Origin: Plasmopara viticola
Taxonomy: Eukaryota > Oomycota > Peronosporomycetes > Peronosporales > Peronosporaceae
Length of the DNA stretch: 64,000 nt
Assembly: GCA_001695595.3 (NCBI GenBank)
Contig: MBPM02000059.1
Location: forward strand, 372,001 to 436,000
Direction: 5' to 3'
Translations under genes and position numbers: made by a program
The notes under the pieces: model-generated
Seen by the model: the letters and a program-made list of their open reading frames with translations, nothing else
Databases searched by the model: none
What the model was told of the DNA's origin: nothing
Part shown: in pieces, positions 12,463 through 23,707 of the stretch
How positions within the stretch are numbered: position 1 is the first letter of the stretch
How the letters are laid out: every line of letters begins with the position of its first letter

Positions 12463-15021
12463 ATGAAAGAGACTGGCACGTTGAGTCAGCTCGTGGCGCA
12501 TCTAAGCGAGGGTGTGGCGTGGTACGACGTTGAGCCCAAACTCAAGCCCAAGATCAAGCACAAGCATGGGAGTGAACCGTTAAAGGCAACCGACGAATTG
12601 GTGGTAACTCTGAAGCAACATGCGCAAGAGTTGCTGCAAACCGAAGTGGCACGATTCGAGACGCAAAAGAGTGGCAAATTGTCAAGTGATGACAAATATC
12701 TGGCCACTATGATAAAATCGGGGACACTGTCCGACCGAGTGGCTGCGCTCACTCTCACAGTGCAAGCGTCGCCTTTGCACGCACTCTTGCGTCTGGGTCA
12801 GCTCATCACCATGGCCAATAAGAAAGCGCGACGAGAGAGTCTCATGGCAATTGACTCGCTCAAGGATCTTTTTCTGAATAATTTGTTGCCAAACGAGGCA
12901 AAACTTCGTTTTTTTCACCAACATCCGTTGCATGACGCCCAATCGTCGAGTGGCCACTTGGTCCTTTGGTTGTTTGAGCATTGCCTCAAAAACGCGTACC
13001 GTCAACTCACGGAGGTCTTGGCCTCTGGGATGGACGACGCCGTTGATAGTCACAAACGGGCGTGTCTTCGTGCCGCCAATGCGTTACTTAAGGCCAAACC
13101 CGAACAAGAAGCGTTACTTTTGGCCATGGTAGTGAATAAATTGGGCGACCCCGACCGTAAATTTGCTGCCTATGTGCATTGCATGTTGCAAGAAGTATTA
13201 CGTGAACATCCGGCCATGAAACGCGTGGTCGTGGATGAAGTGGAACGGTTGTTGACGCGGCCAAAAGTATCCGATCGAGCCACGTACCACGCCATTTTGT
13301 TTCTCAATCAACTTTACCTGGAACATAGTGGCGAGGATGCAAATCTTGCCAGTCACTTGATCGCTGTCTATTTTGGATTATTTTCGAAAAAAGTGCAAAG
13401 GCAAAAGGAACAGAAAGCACCCGAAAAGACGCCCAAAAAATTCGCTGGACCCATTTTAACCGAAGCGATGGACCGTAAATTACTCAGTGCGTTGCTCGTT
13501 GGGGTCAACCGTGCCTTTCCGTATGCCAACCCCACCACGGTTAATTTCAAAAAGGAAATTCAGGCCTTGTTCCAAGTGGTACATCGTGCCCCTCATAGTA
13601 CCAGTGTCCAAGCCCTCATGTTGCTCTTTCAAGTCATGAACAGTACCAATTCAGTCTCCGATCGGTTCTACTCGGCGTTGTATGGCAAACTCTTGGATCC
13701 CAAAGTGCACGAAACATCAAAGCACACGCTTTTTCTCAATTTAATCTATCGCGCCATGAAAGCCGACGTGTCGCCAGCACGGGGTGGAGCCTTTATGAAA
13801 CGATTGTTGCAAGTTGCCAGTGGCATGCCACCCGCGTTTGCGTGTGCCGTGCTGTTTTTGCTGTCCGAGTTGCTCAAGGTCAAGCCACACTTGCGGACGT
13901 TGGTGGAGCAACCCGAGAGTGGTACCGCAAGTGGTACTTTACGAGATGAAGAGCAGTTTAACGATGTCGAGTCGCTTGAAGAAGTGGCGGGACAGAACGC
14001 GTCGGATGAGGAAAATGCGACGAGTGAAGCGACTCCAGTTGAGGAAGAGAACGATCGAGTCGTGGAGACAGAGACGTCGGCAAAAGTGTTGGCGAAACTG
14101 TTTGGGACCGACCAGCCGTCGAGTGGTGCCAACGTGGTACAATCGAGTACCCGGATGGAACACAATGGGTACGATCCTTCAAAGCGGAACCCGTTATTTG
14201 CCGGTGCATCATTGGCGTGTGCGTGGGAGTTGCACCTCTTTTCCCACCACTACCACCCCTCTGTCCAAAGTTTTACGCGTCAACTCGTCGACAAGACGGC
14301 TACTGGCATTCAATACGCGGGCGATCCCTTGGTCGATTTCACCTTGCATGCTTTTTTTGAAAAGTTTGTGAACAAAAAGCCACGTCACAAAGGGGAGGGA
14401 ACGAAGGGGTGGCAGCGTGCCAAAGCCAAGAATTGGACGTTCGTGCCTTTGAATACCGAAGCAGTGTTGCAAGCGAAGGAGGAGGAAGTCGAGGCCAGTG
14501 ATCATTTCTTTTACAAGTTCTATAAAGAGCGTGCTACACGGGCAACTCGTCCAGTCAAGGCCAAGACGAAACGCTTGGCCGACGCGAGTTTCGATGATAT
14601 TTGTGACGATGGAGACGACGAGGAGATGGAGGGATTTGCGCAGGAATTAGCGGAAGGCATGATGAAGGAGGGCGATTATGATGACGAAGATCCAGATATG
14701 ACGGGGTGGAGTGACAGTGATAAAGAGGAGGACGAGGACGACGAGGGATGGCTTGCGAATCAAGACGACGAGGAACGAGGAGAGACTCGAGAGGATCAAG
14801 GTGATGGTGTCGGAGTCAAGGCAGATGAGGAGGATCGTGTGCTTCAAGAAGAGCTGCGTGAAGTAGACGAGAGGAGGAAGCGACAGGGTCCACCGAAAGC
14901 TCGAGCGAAACGAAAGGGAGTGTTTGCTAGCGCTGACGACTATGACACGATTGTGAAGGAGGCCACGAGGAAGCAGACGACAGAATTGACAAGGAAAACG
15001 AAGAAGGGGCGGCGGGCATAG
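12463..15021 (+). CDS. NOC1: Noc1/Mak21/CEBPZ ribosome biogenesis factor (CBF/Mak21 domain); 5' end uncertain
   Basis: From the ATG at 12463 the product is 852 residues. Landmarks: W-Y-D-V near residue 20; S-D-D-K-Y-L...S-G-T-L-S-D-R-V-A-A-L-T at 75-97; a HEAT-like helical body; a CBF/Mak21 domain with D-R-F-Y-S-A-L-Y...L-L-D-P-K; then Y-D-P-S-K-R-N-P at 570-577 followed by W-E-L and G-D-P-L-V-D-F-T. The C-terminus is very acidic, then basic (K-K-G-R-R-A). These are diagnostic of Noc1, a nucleolar partner of Noc2 in 60S pre-ribosome maturation. The frame stays open upstream to an ATG at 12181, but that part is AT-rich, hydrophobic and unlike the family, so I do not include it. A possible splice acceptor (TTCCACAG, ending 12424) suggests that a small upstream exon may supply the true start. 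Confidence 0.92.
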   Translation: MKETGTLSQLVAHLSEGVAWYDVEPKLKPKIKHKHGSEPLKATDELVVTLKQHAQELLQTEVARFETQKSGKLSSDDKYLATMIKSGTLSDRVAALTLTVQASPLHALLRLGQLITMANKKARRESLMAIDSLKDLFLNNLLPNEAKLRFFHQHPLHDAQSSSGHLVLWLFEHCLKNAYRQLTEVLASGMDDAVDSHKRACLRAANALLKAKPEQEALLLAMVVNKLGDPDRKFAAYVHCMLQEVLREHPAMKRVVVDEVERLLTRPKVSDRATYHAILFLNQLYLEHSGEDANLASHLIAVYFGLFSKKVQRQKEQKAPEKTPKKFAGPILTEAMDRKLLSALLVGVNRAFPYANPTTVNFKKEIQALFQVVHRAPHSTSVQALMLLFQVMNSTNSVSDRFYSALYGKLLDPKVHETSKHTLFLNLIYRAMKADVSPARGGAFMKRLLQVASGMPPAFACAVLFLLSELLKVKPHLRTLVEQPESGTASGTLRDEEQFNDVESLEEVAGQNASDEENATSEATPVEEENDRVVETETSAKVLAKLFGTDQPSSGANVVQSSTRMEHNGYDPSKRNPLFAGASLACAWELHLFSHHYHPSVQSFTRQLVDKTATGIQYAGDPLVDFTLHAFFEKFVNKKPRHKGEGTKGWQRAKAKNWTFVPLNTEAVLQAKEEEVEASDHFFYKFYKERATRATRPVKAKTKRLADASFDDICDDGDDEEMEGFAQELAEGMMKEGDYDDEDPDMTGWSDSDKEEDEDDEGWLANQDDEERGETREDQGDGVGVKADEEDRVLQEELREVDERRKRQGPPKARAKRKGVFASADDYDTIVKEATRKQTTELTRKTKKGRRA

Positions 15022-15139
15022 GGAGTCGCAAAGCGTACAATCCTAGTTTTTCTAAAGGACAAGATTGGGAGAATAGAACACAGCACGTATTGGTATATAT
15101 CAATGTCAGATTCTTGAAAGCACCGTTCATGCATTTCGT

Positions 15140-15249
15140 GTACCAACGACGTACCACCAACGTACCAAGATCGTACCATCGACGTACCAAGATCGTACCA
15201 TCGACGTACCAACATCGTATCAAAGACGTACCATCGACGTGCCATTGTT
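15140..15249. repeat. Tandem array of ten 11-bp units beginning GTACCA
   Basis: Ten contiguous 11-bp units, nearly all starting GTACCA and ending in variants of CGAC or GATC. Units 3-6 alternate GTACCAAGATC and GTACCATCGAC, so part of the array has a 22-bp higher-order period. The edges decay into GTGTACCACAACCACTACCAC. It fills much of the 264-bp gap between the convergent 3' ends of Noc1 and acetate kinase, so it probably lies in both 3' UTRs or the intervening spacer. Confidence 0.9.
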
Positions 15250-15285
15250 GTGTACCACAACCACTACCACGTCTCCTTGTTGTTT

Positions 15286-16599
15286 TCACCTTTTCAATGC
15301 AATGTCGTATGTTTGTTCCGCAATACTGCGTTCTTCATCCGTATTAATGACCAAGACTTTGGTCGTTGCCTTGTCGGCCTGAATCTCGACGGGCCCCGAG
15401 CCCATGGTCGATGCAGCATTCTTGGCATCGTCGAGAACGATCCCGAGAAAAGCTAAATCCCGGCACACGTGTTCACGAATCAGTGCCGAATTTTCACCAA
15501 TACCGGCAGTGAAAACGACAGCATCGAGGTGGCCGCCGAGTTCCAAAGCGTAGGCACCAAGGTACTTGCGAACCCGGTGAACAAACACATCCATTGCCAA
15601 AAGTGCCGGTGGATCGGTACCAGTGGTACGTACACGGTCTTGAATGGCACGCAGATCGCTATCGCCACAGAGGCCAAAGAGGCCGCTCTTCTTATTAAGC
15701 ATCCGATCGACCTCCTCAATTGTCATGTTGAGTTGTTTGCATAAAAAGGCAGGAAGAGCCGGATCAATGTCCCCACAGCGTGTACCCATAACAAGTCCTT
15801 CAAGCGGGGTCATGCCCATACTCGTGTCGATGGAGCGCCCATTTTGAATGGCAGCAATACTGGACCCATTGCCCAAATGGCAAGTGATGAGATTGCATTG
15901 GGCCATGGGTTTGCCCACTAAAGTAGCCGCTTGGTGTGCCACAAAGTGGTGACTGGTCCCGTGAAACCCATAGCGACGGACCCCAAAGTCCTTGTAGAGA
16001 AAAGACGGGAGGCCGTACATGAAAGCTTTGGGTGCCATCGTGGCATGAAACGCCGTGTCAAAGACGACGACTTGGGGACACGGACCAAAGACGTCTGTGG
16101 CCACTTGGATGCCCATTAAATTACCCGGATTGTGCAGTGGCGCCAAATGACTATGGCTCTGAATCGCGTCAATTACAGAGCGATCCACGAGTGATGCTTG
16201 ATGGAAGGTTTCACCCCCATGCACGACGCGATGCCCGACAGCTTTGATGCTGTCGAGCCTTGAGCCAAAAAAGTGGCTCACCGCAGTCTCAAGCGCCACT
16301 TGATGGGTGTCAAGAGGCCCTTCAAGGCATTCTTGCTTGCCTGTGCTTAAAGTCTTGTGCGTAATGCGTCCGTGGGGGTTCCGAAGCGTGGCCAGCTCGA
16401 CAAGGCCCGTGAAAAGCGCGGCACCCACGCCATTGGACTCGAGAGCAAAGAGCGAGTATTTCAACGAAGAACTGCCCGCATTGATCACAAGAAGCGTGCC
16501 AGGGGAGACGGCACTCGAGAACGTGCGTGTGCCTAGTCTAGTACGTGGCAGGCGAAAACACGCCATGACAGAGTGGAATACTAGGATTGAACGAGTCAC
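15286..16599 (-). CDS. ackA: Acetate kinase, probably organelle-targeted
   Basis: 437 residues. Acetate kinase interconverts acetate plus ATP and acetyl phosphate plus ADP. Every family block is present: N-A-G-S-S-S-L-K-Y at 40-48; G-H-R-V-V-H-G-G at 122-129 with the substrate Arg (124); V-F-D-T-A-F-H with catalytic Asp (181); Y-G-F-H-G-T-S-H with His (213); G-N-G-S-S-I; G-T-R-C-G-D-I-D-P with the transition-state Arg (274); and A-G-I-G-E-N with Glu (369). The core length is typical. About 35 residues precede the core and are rich in Arg, Ser and Thr with no acidic residues, like a mitochondrial presequence. Translation could also start at Met12 (ATG at 16566), which still leaves a good presequence. 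In eukaryotes this enzyme is known from Phytophthora, some fungi and algae. No partner gene (phosphoketolase or phosphotransacetylase) lies nearby. It starts 77 bp after the stop of the next gene on the same strand. Confidence 0.97.
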   Translation of the reverse strand: MTRSILVFHSVMACFRLPRTRLGTRTFSSAVSPGTLLVINAGSSSLKYSLFALESNGVGAALFTGLVELATLRNPHGRITHKTLSTGKQECLEGPLDTHQVALETAVSHFFGSRLDSIKAVGHRVVHGGETFHQASLVDRSVIDAIQSHSHLAPLHNPGNLMGIQVATDVFGPCPQVVVFDTAFHATMAPKAFMYGLPSFLYKDFGVRRYGFHGTSHHFVAHQAATLVGKPMAQCNLITCHLGNGSSIAAIQNGRSIDTSMGMTPLEGLVMGTRCGDIDPALPAFLCKQLNMTIEEVDRMLNKKSGLFGLCGDSDLRAIQDRVRTTGTDPPALLAMDVFVHRVRKYLGAYALELGGHLDAVVFTAGIGENSALIREHVCRDLAFLGIVLDDAKNAASTMGSGPVEIQADKATTKVLVINTDEERSIAEQTYDIALKR

Positions 16600-16676
16600 C
16601 CATCTTGTTTAGGTAAACATCCTGGATTTGTCAAAGGTTGGTGTCTAATTTGGGTACTTCCGGTCCTTAAACGTCA

Positions 16677-19118
16677 CTAAAGCAGGTCATCAAAGATGGA
16701 AGCACTTGGACCGGGAACCTCATTTGCCTTGAATGTTGAGCTCAAGCCTTTCGGATTTTGGTGCGGCGTCACCGAATTCGCCTCGGGATCGGGCTCGCGG
16801 CCTTCAAAGGAAAAAACTTCGGCTTGTTTGAGTTGACGGACCAGCGAAAGCATTTCACGTGTCCGGCGCATTTGGTGACGGGGTGTCGTATGCTGGGACG
16901 TGAACGTAGACCCGTCATCCGCCGTGTCGATTGACGTGAACGAGGCCGAATCCCACATTTCATGCGCACTCAAAGTCGCGTCCTCGGTGACCAACGTCGT
17001 CTCATTCATGGACAAAGATGGCACTTTGGTATCGGACGAGTGACTGCGCAGTGACACGCGTGAAGAACCGAGAACAGCTCGAGCACGAGCTCGACTTTTT
17101 CCACTTACTATTGAATGGAAACTGCAGTCACTTTGAATGCTTGAACGATCTTGAGATTCATTTCTTGTCGGAACGCCATCATCGGAATGACAGGATTTAC
17201 ATTGGTGACGTGATCTCGAGAGTGGCATCTCTTGAAATTTACGATCGAGTAATTTTTCCAAAGCTTGACAGCGTCTTCGAAGTTTTTCAACTTCTACTTG
17301 AGCTTCTAATTCAACTTGAACACTCTTCGTCTCCACGGACGAAAAATCAGTCTGTGTCTCGATGGTAAACACACTTGGAAATTCTGCATGTTTCATCTTG
17401 TCCACTTCATCCGCTTGCAGTGCAAGCTGACGTTTGTGTTCTAGTGTCATTGCACACATGGCTTCTTCATGCTCTTTCCTTAGACCCTCTAGCTTTTCAG
17501 GAAGAGTGTGGCGTATCATTTGTTGTTCCACATCACTTCGTACGCGTACTTCAAGATCGTGCATTTCCTTTTCCTTTAATGCCTTGAGGTTCTCAATCGT
17601 CTCCAGTAAAGAGTCTCTATCCTTGGCAAACCCGATTTCCATTTCGTGCTTGTTCTTTTCAAGTTGGCAAATTGTGCCTTGAAGAACGCGCACCTCTCTC
17701 TCATGCAGCTCCTTCGTCCGCTCTTGCTGCTTCTTCAAAGCTTGACACTGCCGTTCCAATGCAATTGCCCCCTCTTTTGCCTGCGCAATCACTTCATGCG
17801 TATCTCGATGCTGACTCACGACTACTTTTCGTTCCGTTTGCACGACTTCTAGCTGTCTTTTCAATTGCATCAACTCCTCCTCGTAGCGTTTGCAGATATG
17901 GTGGTGCTACAATTGCACACAAATCAGCTACGTCATCACTATTGGTAGCTGGACCCACCGCACCTGGTCCTTTGCTGCTGCGAGCTGCACGTCCACCACT
18001 TCTCGCTCCAATTTCTGCTTATGCTCGGCTTCTGCTACCCTTTCTTTCCCCTGTGCAAGCTCCTTCTTTGCCTTACGCAACTCCTCTTCCAATTGCACTT
18101 CCTTCTTTCGATACCTCCCTCGCACCACTTTGACTTCGGCAAGCGACTCGTTCACTACACACTGTAGGCGCTCTTGATGGTACCCTTGTACTTGTTGGAT
18201 CGCACCCTCATAATTCGTCCTGCGTCGCCGTTCGTGCTCGTCAACTGCTGCAGCGACGGTCGCAATGGCCTTTTCCAAGGCTACAAATTGGGCTGCAACA
18301 CTTGCTGCAACCGCATCTTTCAACTTGTGACTCACATGCCACGATGCCACTGTCGGAGGCTTCGTGTCGTTATTCAGTGCCTCAAATGGCGTCTCCTCCC
18401 CCACTTCTATGCCTTGACTAGGACGTCGGAGCGTTGCTAAATGCACCATTGCCGACGGACAGGGTTGCAATGCCTCGTGCGCATATCTCCTTGCGAACGC
18501 CTCGACTTCTCGGGTCAAAAGCGTAAGCCACTGAGTCACGCCATCGTCCTTCTCGGTTTGCACACTAGTGTCTACCCTTTCCTGCTCTACGGCCCATGAC
18601 CTGCGCCCGGTCGATACGTGAGGACGCTCTGTCTCCCGTGCTGCCGTCCGTCCATTCGCTTCCCTTGTCTGGTGCCATTGAGCCTGGAAATCATCCAGTT
18701 GCTTCCTCACCACGTGCAACTCGGCAGTCATCTCACTCTGTTGGACCAAGAGCTCGTGCTCCAGCGTCTGAGGAGCGACGGACGCTTGTCGCTTGGTCTC
18801 TGGTGCTCGAGGAGAGACACGAGGGACGGAGTCGGCGCTTGAAGTTGCTTCTCGTCTGCGTTGTGTATACACAGAGTGAAGGTCGTTTAAAGAGCGCGGT
18901 GTTGCATCGAGAAACCCGCCGCGGGCCCGTTGTATACGGTATACACGCTGGTGCGCAGTGCTCGCCACACTGCTTGCAGTGTCTAGACTCACATCGGCCT
19001 CCACGTCACTCCAAGTGTCGACAATGCTACTACTGGCTGCTTCGCTGTACTCTTCCCAATTCGGCAATACCCAAGGTGCGCCGCGAGCGCTGTCAGTGTC
19101 GCTCCCGAGCGGTGCCAT
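16677..19118 (-). CDS. 794-residue coiled-coil protein of unknown function, one intron
   Basis: Complement of 16677..17906 joined to 17964..19118. The two open frames are joined by a 57-bp intron on the minus strand (GTGCGG at 17963 to TTGTAG at 17907). It is phase 0 on both sides, so A-A-A-K-D-Q runs into H-H-H-I-C-K-R-Y-E-E-E. The merged product has a low-complexity Ser/Asp N-terminus (to about 130), then long stretches of Lys, Glu, Gln, Leu and Arg with heptad spacing from about 130 to 600, then a Ser/Thr-rich C-terminus with short charged patches. This is the look of a filamentous or centrosome/cytoskeleton-associated coiled coil. No domain or orthologue is recognised, so no function is claimed. 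Treating the halves as two genes would give a first gene whose coiled coil runs straight into intron-like sequence and a second lacking a proper start. Confidence 0.8.
17907..17963 (-). other. 57-bp phase-0 intron in the coiled-coil gene
   Basis: On the minus strand it begins GTGCGGTGGG and ends CAATTGTAG. Removing it keeps the reading frame and the charged helical character of the protein across the junction. Without removal the upstream frame ends at a stop inside it. The size is in the normal range for oomycete introns. Confidence 0.8.
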
Positions 19119-22100
19119 TGTGGACAGAGTTGAGCTGAATACGACATTTCATTGGTTAAAAAAGGAAGCGGCCTGATTCTTAGAGTATCGTACCGGTTTA
19201 CTTGTGAACTAACATCTTCGTTAACCCTTTTTTCTTAAAAAAAAAACACTCTCTAACATTTAATGATCGCACAATACAACGTACGTATTGATGCGTCCTA
19301 AAGTAGTACTTCATTGATTGCGTTACAGGTCAAAGTGCACATTGCACAGGATAGTGAACGGTCGTTGACCGGTATATTCTACACTTTGGTGCACGCCTCC
19401 TTTCCACAAGGCGCTGTGACCCCGTAACACCTGGTAGCACTAGTAGTCGAGTCATCGGCCACGTCGGTAGATTGACAACATGAGCTCTTGCAAAGGCTTC
19501 GGGGCAGATAAAATTTTCTTTCACCATCTTTCGGACAAGAACTTTGCACTGCTCGAAATACGTGCTGGCTTCTATGGAACCGAAGAAATCGGCTGCATTT
19601 GCAATTCTTACTGCTTCAAAGCAGCTCCGGCTTTCAAGGCGCTCAAGATCTATGAGCGAAGTCGATGTTATGGAGCATATGCAACGTAGACAGACATCAC
19701 TTCAATTAAGGCATTCTTGTTCAAGGGTGATCAAGTGCACGTGTCATTCGCAATCTCATACCCGTGATGCCGGGCACAAAGCTGGACATTCAAATGTGAC
19801 CAAAGTGTTTATGGTCTGGAAATTATGACGATAGTTGAGAGGAAGATATAACGAGAAGCTTGCGTGCTGTAAGAAATAAGTGGTTTGATGGACTTCAATG
19901 CTAGGGCACTAGGTAAAGTGTATAGGGTTTGAATGGCCCAAATGGGGCCATCAGTACTTAACGCTTTTGATTGCAGGCAGCGATGGTAGAAGAATCAGTC
20001 AAGATTGCCCTTTACAAGCATGAGCGCGCACCCTCTCGGCTTATTAAATATTGTCTGTAGACGCGCTGACTCAAATTCAGCCTCTATTGCCTTGAGCACT
20101 GGCAAGCAACCGCTTTGACTGCTATAAGCCAAGACACGTGATCTGAACCAGTCCCAGAAAAATGGATTTTTAAGTAGAAGTTTTGACTAATTGCCTAAAA
20201 AGTTATGTTAAAAGTGGACCGGACACCCTTTTTGAGATGAACAAGACTTCATTTAAGGTGTGCGGCTGATAGACACTATGGGAGCTTGACTGACTAATAG
20301 AACGGCTTTGGCGTGGTTGCAAAAATTACCGTAGGGCAAAATTTGGTCCCCGACATGAGGAAGTCTGACATGATCCCGGGCATGCCATGTCTACGAGAGC
20401 ACGAGGTCTAGATCGACTGACGTAGCAAAACCATAAGTTCTATCCACCCGCTTCTGCGCAAGAGGGCTCTCATGAATTATGTTTTTGTGTACATTGTGCT
20501 GATGACTTCTTTAAAAGAAGTCTTAGCAATTACACGCCCGAAAAAAAATAGGAAAGGTTTCAGATGTTATCATACATCTCCAAAGGTAAATGTGACGACG
20601 TAATATAAATCTACTTCAAGCTCTGCTGGGATCACTGACTGCTGAATATGATTACGATAACATGCTTTCTCAGAATGGAAGCTTTTCGCCACCAACTGCG
20701 GATGACAAAATTTTGCGAGATGCAAACACATGTCCGTTAGGACCGTTGGCACAAGAGCACCATCGATAGCGAATGTTATAGCTTCACGCTCAAATGGTCG
20801 ATAATTATTACCCGATAAAAAGATGGGCTTATTGTACCTCTTTGGTGATAGTAAGCCTAGTGGCATGCTTTGAAATAGTAAATGATTCCAAAGGATCATT
20901 CAATGCCTCGGCAACGTTCATCGTCCAGTTACACAATTGTTTAGACCAATACGGGCTGTTACCTCTGGATGCAACTGTCCATAGCCGTTCTGAGGGGGAT
21001 TAGTTGGATTTGGAAGCCACATATTGCTAGGTTATTAAGTATGAGAGCCAAAAAATTATGACAACATGCTTTTCGGCGGAGATAAACAAAGTCTATTGCT
21101 GCACGGTTTGAGCAGACTTCGACAAATGAAGCTGTCTCGATTTGCCCCGCGCCACCTTTTTGTGCGATTTGAGGAAATCATTGAGCTGGTGCTGAGAGAG
21201 CTGGCAATCGGATGCAGAAATAAAGCCTTTGATAGGCTCCACTTTTGGCTTTACTGGAGGAGACAAGGCCGTTAAGCGTTGTTTGTGATACTATTAACAC
21301 AGATGTCGATTGCGCGTTGTTGTAATTCGATGGAGACGGACACTAGTGAGTTATCATGTTCCTAATTAGACAACCTAGGGCTACTTGTCAAAATAAAAGC
21401 CGCTCATGGCAAACAATGACTGTTGGAGTACAACGCTTTTTTAAAGTTTTTTAAGCACCTGCGATACCACCTGGTAGCTCTTTGCAGTTCAAAACTAGAG
21501 CCTAAAATTACGGTATTCACTATACTTTATCGGGAAGCAGCTTTGGCATCTCTACAGTGAGCTTACAGCATTCCACATCAATCGATTTTTTCAAAAAATA
21601 TATACAATAGACATCTTATCGAGACCAAAGTCTTTTTTTTTGGTCCTGGAACTTCAAACACATAAGCTCACAGACAGTTTGGACACCTACCTTGCAAAGC
21701 CTCTTTACCGCTTTCAAAAAGGTGCTGTAAGGAACTTCACAAATACATCCTTTTTGTCTACTAAGGCTAGAAAAACCAAACTCAGGTTCCTATTACGCCT
21801 TTAATTTGCTTCGGCGACGCTTTTCTAGGGCTCAAATGTTGATTGGCCGACACATTACAGAGCATGAAAAAGGTGTGGCTCCGATACATCACCGGATGCT
21901 TCGGTAAATGCAACTTTGAATATCGTCGGCTTGGGTAGATTGACGATTTCTTCCGAGTCTTCGTGATTATTTTTGTCAGTCTCGTTTGAAGATAACGACT
22001 GAATGGTCTAAAACAAGTACAGTAAGAAGTAGTCAGAACGCTGACGATAAAGATGGAACAATACTTGCAATAATCTATTAGAACTTATCAAGTTTGGTCA

Positions 22101-23264
22101 TCTTTATTTTAATGGAAGGTTCAATGGAAATTGCAGGTTCGCGACATACTTTAGATATCACATACATCATTAATTAACGTGGAACAATGCAAACGACCAG
22201 AAAATCGAACATTCTTGATATTAAAGCAACTATTTTTTCTCCACTTCCTAAAATGACTTTTCCGCATACTTTTAAGTAAATCACGTTTCCGCGGCGTAAA
22301 TGTAAAAAACAAGCCCCGCAGCTCCTGTCGAGATAACACACAAAATAGTCAGCTTTCTCGAATTCTTCTACGAAGACACTCAATTTCGAATGGACAAGTC
22401 ATATGACTCACACATCAAGCGACCGAAGATCCGGATAGATCTTCAATATTTTGACTTGATTTTTGGCTTATTGATGGGGCGTACACGCAGCACTAATCCA
22501 CACGATATTTTGTAATCCTATCCGCCGGGGTCATTAACGCTCTCAAGCTACGCGTCCCAGAAGCATAAAGTGGCATCACTCACCACCCTCTCTGTGTATT
22601 CGTCGAGTATGCGAAAAGAAAAAATTGGTTAAAAGTATGTCCAACGTTGTTGTAGGTACTGATAGAGGGCTCTCGTGCTACGTGATTGCCGCGTAAATTT
22701 TGAGCTACCAGGCATTTGTCGTGGTCTCGTCCTGATCGTGAAGCGCAACTGCCTGATCCGTACGAAGTGCCCTTGAGATAAGTAAGAAAGACGCCAAAGA
22801 ACTCATACGTCTCTTCTTAATACCAGGTTTTGTTTTAACTAACACGGTTATCTGATCTTGCGTAAAGTAATCAGCAAGGCAAGACTTGTGATTGCTTATG
22901 CCCACGAAAGTCAAAAGGTTTTTAGACAAGCGACACTGCAAGCCTGTTTTATTAATGGGATAAAGTATGTGGATTAGCACCTTCACCACAAGCACAATTC
23001 CGAGCTTCAAATCGCTTCTGAGGTCGACTTTGCAGGCTACTTTGGGGCAAATCTGGCTCTTAAAGGATTTTAAGAGTCGTTGTACTAATTCATTTATGTT
23101 ACTGCTAGATTCCACACGTAGACTGGCCGCCGTGCGTCAAAGGTCCGACCGGTGTATCCGCGCATGCACTGCACATTTCGATATCCACATCAGATTTTGC
23201 TGGCTCGGTCTGCTTTTTGATCTGTTAATAATTTGTGAGCAGATAGAACCTAGAACTAAGTATC
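19119..23264. other. Gene-poor DNA with no recognisable gene
   Basis: About 4.1 kb of AT-rich sequence with many stops. The longest frame, 109 residues at 20570-20899 (-), has no motif I know. Overlapping 136-residue frames on both strands near 22705-23377 are also unrecognised. The right part lies directly downstream, on the minus strand, of a gypsy integrase remnant and may be its decayed 3' part. No RNA gene was seen. Confidence 0.5.
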
Positions 23265-23707
23265 TTACAGCGTTCTTCCGCAAGCAGCCCTGGAATAAGC
23301 GTTCCCAGCCCAAAACGATTGCCTTAGAGACTCCTTTGTGCTTAAAGACGGGTAAAGGAGTAGCGTTGCTGTTTTGACATCACCGACTGGGGGCAGCACG
23401 GCCATTAAGTGACTTGTTTTGCTTAACCGGTCGGAGAATTCCACAATGATCGACCTACCTACAAGTCTCAAAGATGAATTACTCTTAAACGCTCGAAGGT
23501 TCCGGCAAGCTTATTAAATGGTGCGGCATTAGCAAAAAGGCTAGCTCGCTGACACAATTCATATGTGTAAACTTGTGTGCAACTTTTTATGTGCAGCTCG
23601 GACATCACGTTTTCACACGACCTAAACCAGGGTTTCTCAAAGCCTCTTTGCCAAAAGCTAGAACATCCATAAATAAGTTGAGTAGTGGCCATGCCACCTT
23701 TAGTCAT
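23265..23707 (-). mobile_element. Ty3/gypsy integrase remnant, second family
   Basis: Two abutting minus-strand frames read as the integrase zinc-binding end (Y-T-Y-E-L-C-Q-R-A followed by A-A-P-F) and the start of the catalytic core (I-I-V-E-F-S-D-R-L-S-K-T-S-H-L). In intact gypsy integrases the corresponding block is V-D-R-L-S-K-M-A-H. There is a frameshift between the two frames and no intact core triad. Spelling and orientation differ from the plus-strand gypsy copies further right, so it is a separate, older insertion. Confidence 0.6.

Noticed and set aside
15140..15249. CRISPR-like array
   Set aside because: Units are 11 bp and contiguous with no spacers, in a eukaryotic genome; it is a minisatellite.
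16677..17873. Separate gene of 398 codons downstream of the coiled-coil frame
   Set aside because: A phase-0 intron joins it to the upstream frame, and the residues before its first Met are in frame and continue the coiled coil.
22705..23377. Opposing 136-codon frames as genes
   Set aside because: They overlap on opposite strands, neither has a recognisable domain, and the right part overlaps a gypsy integrase remnant.
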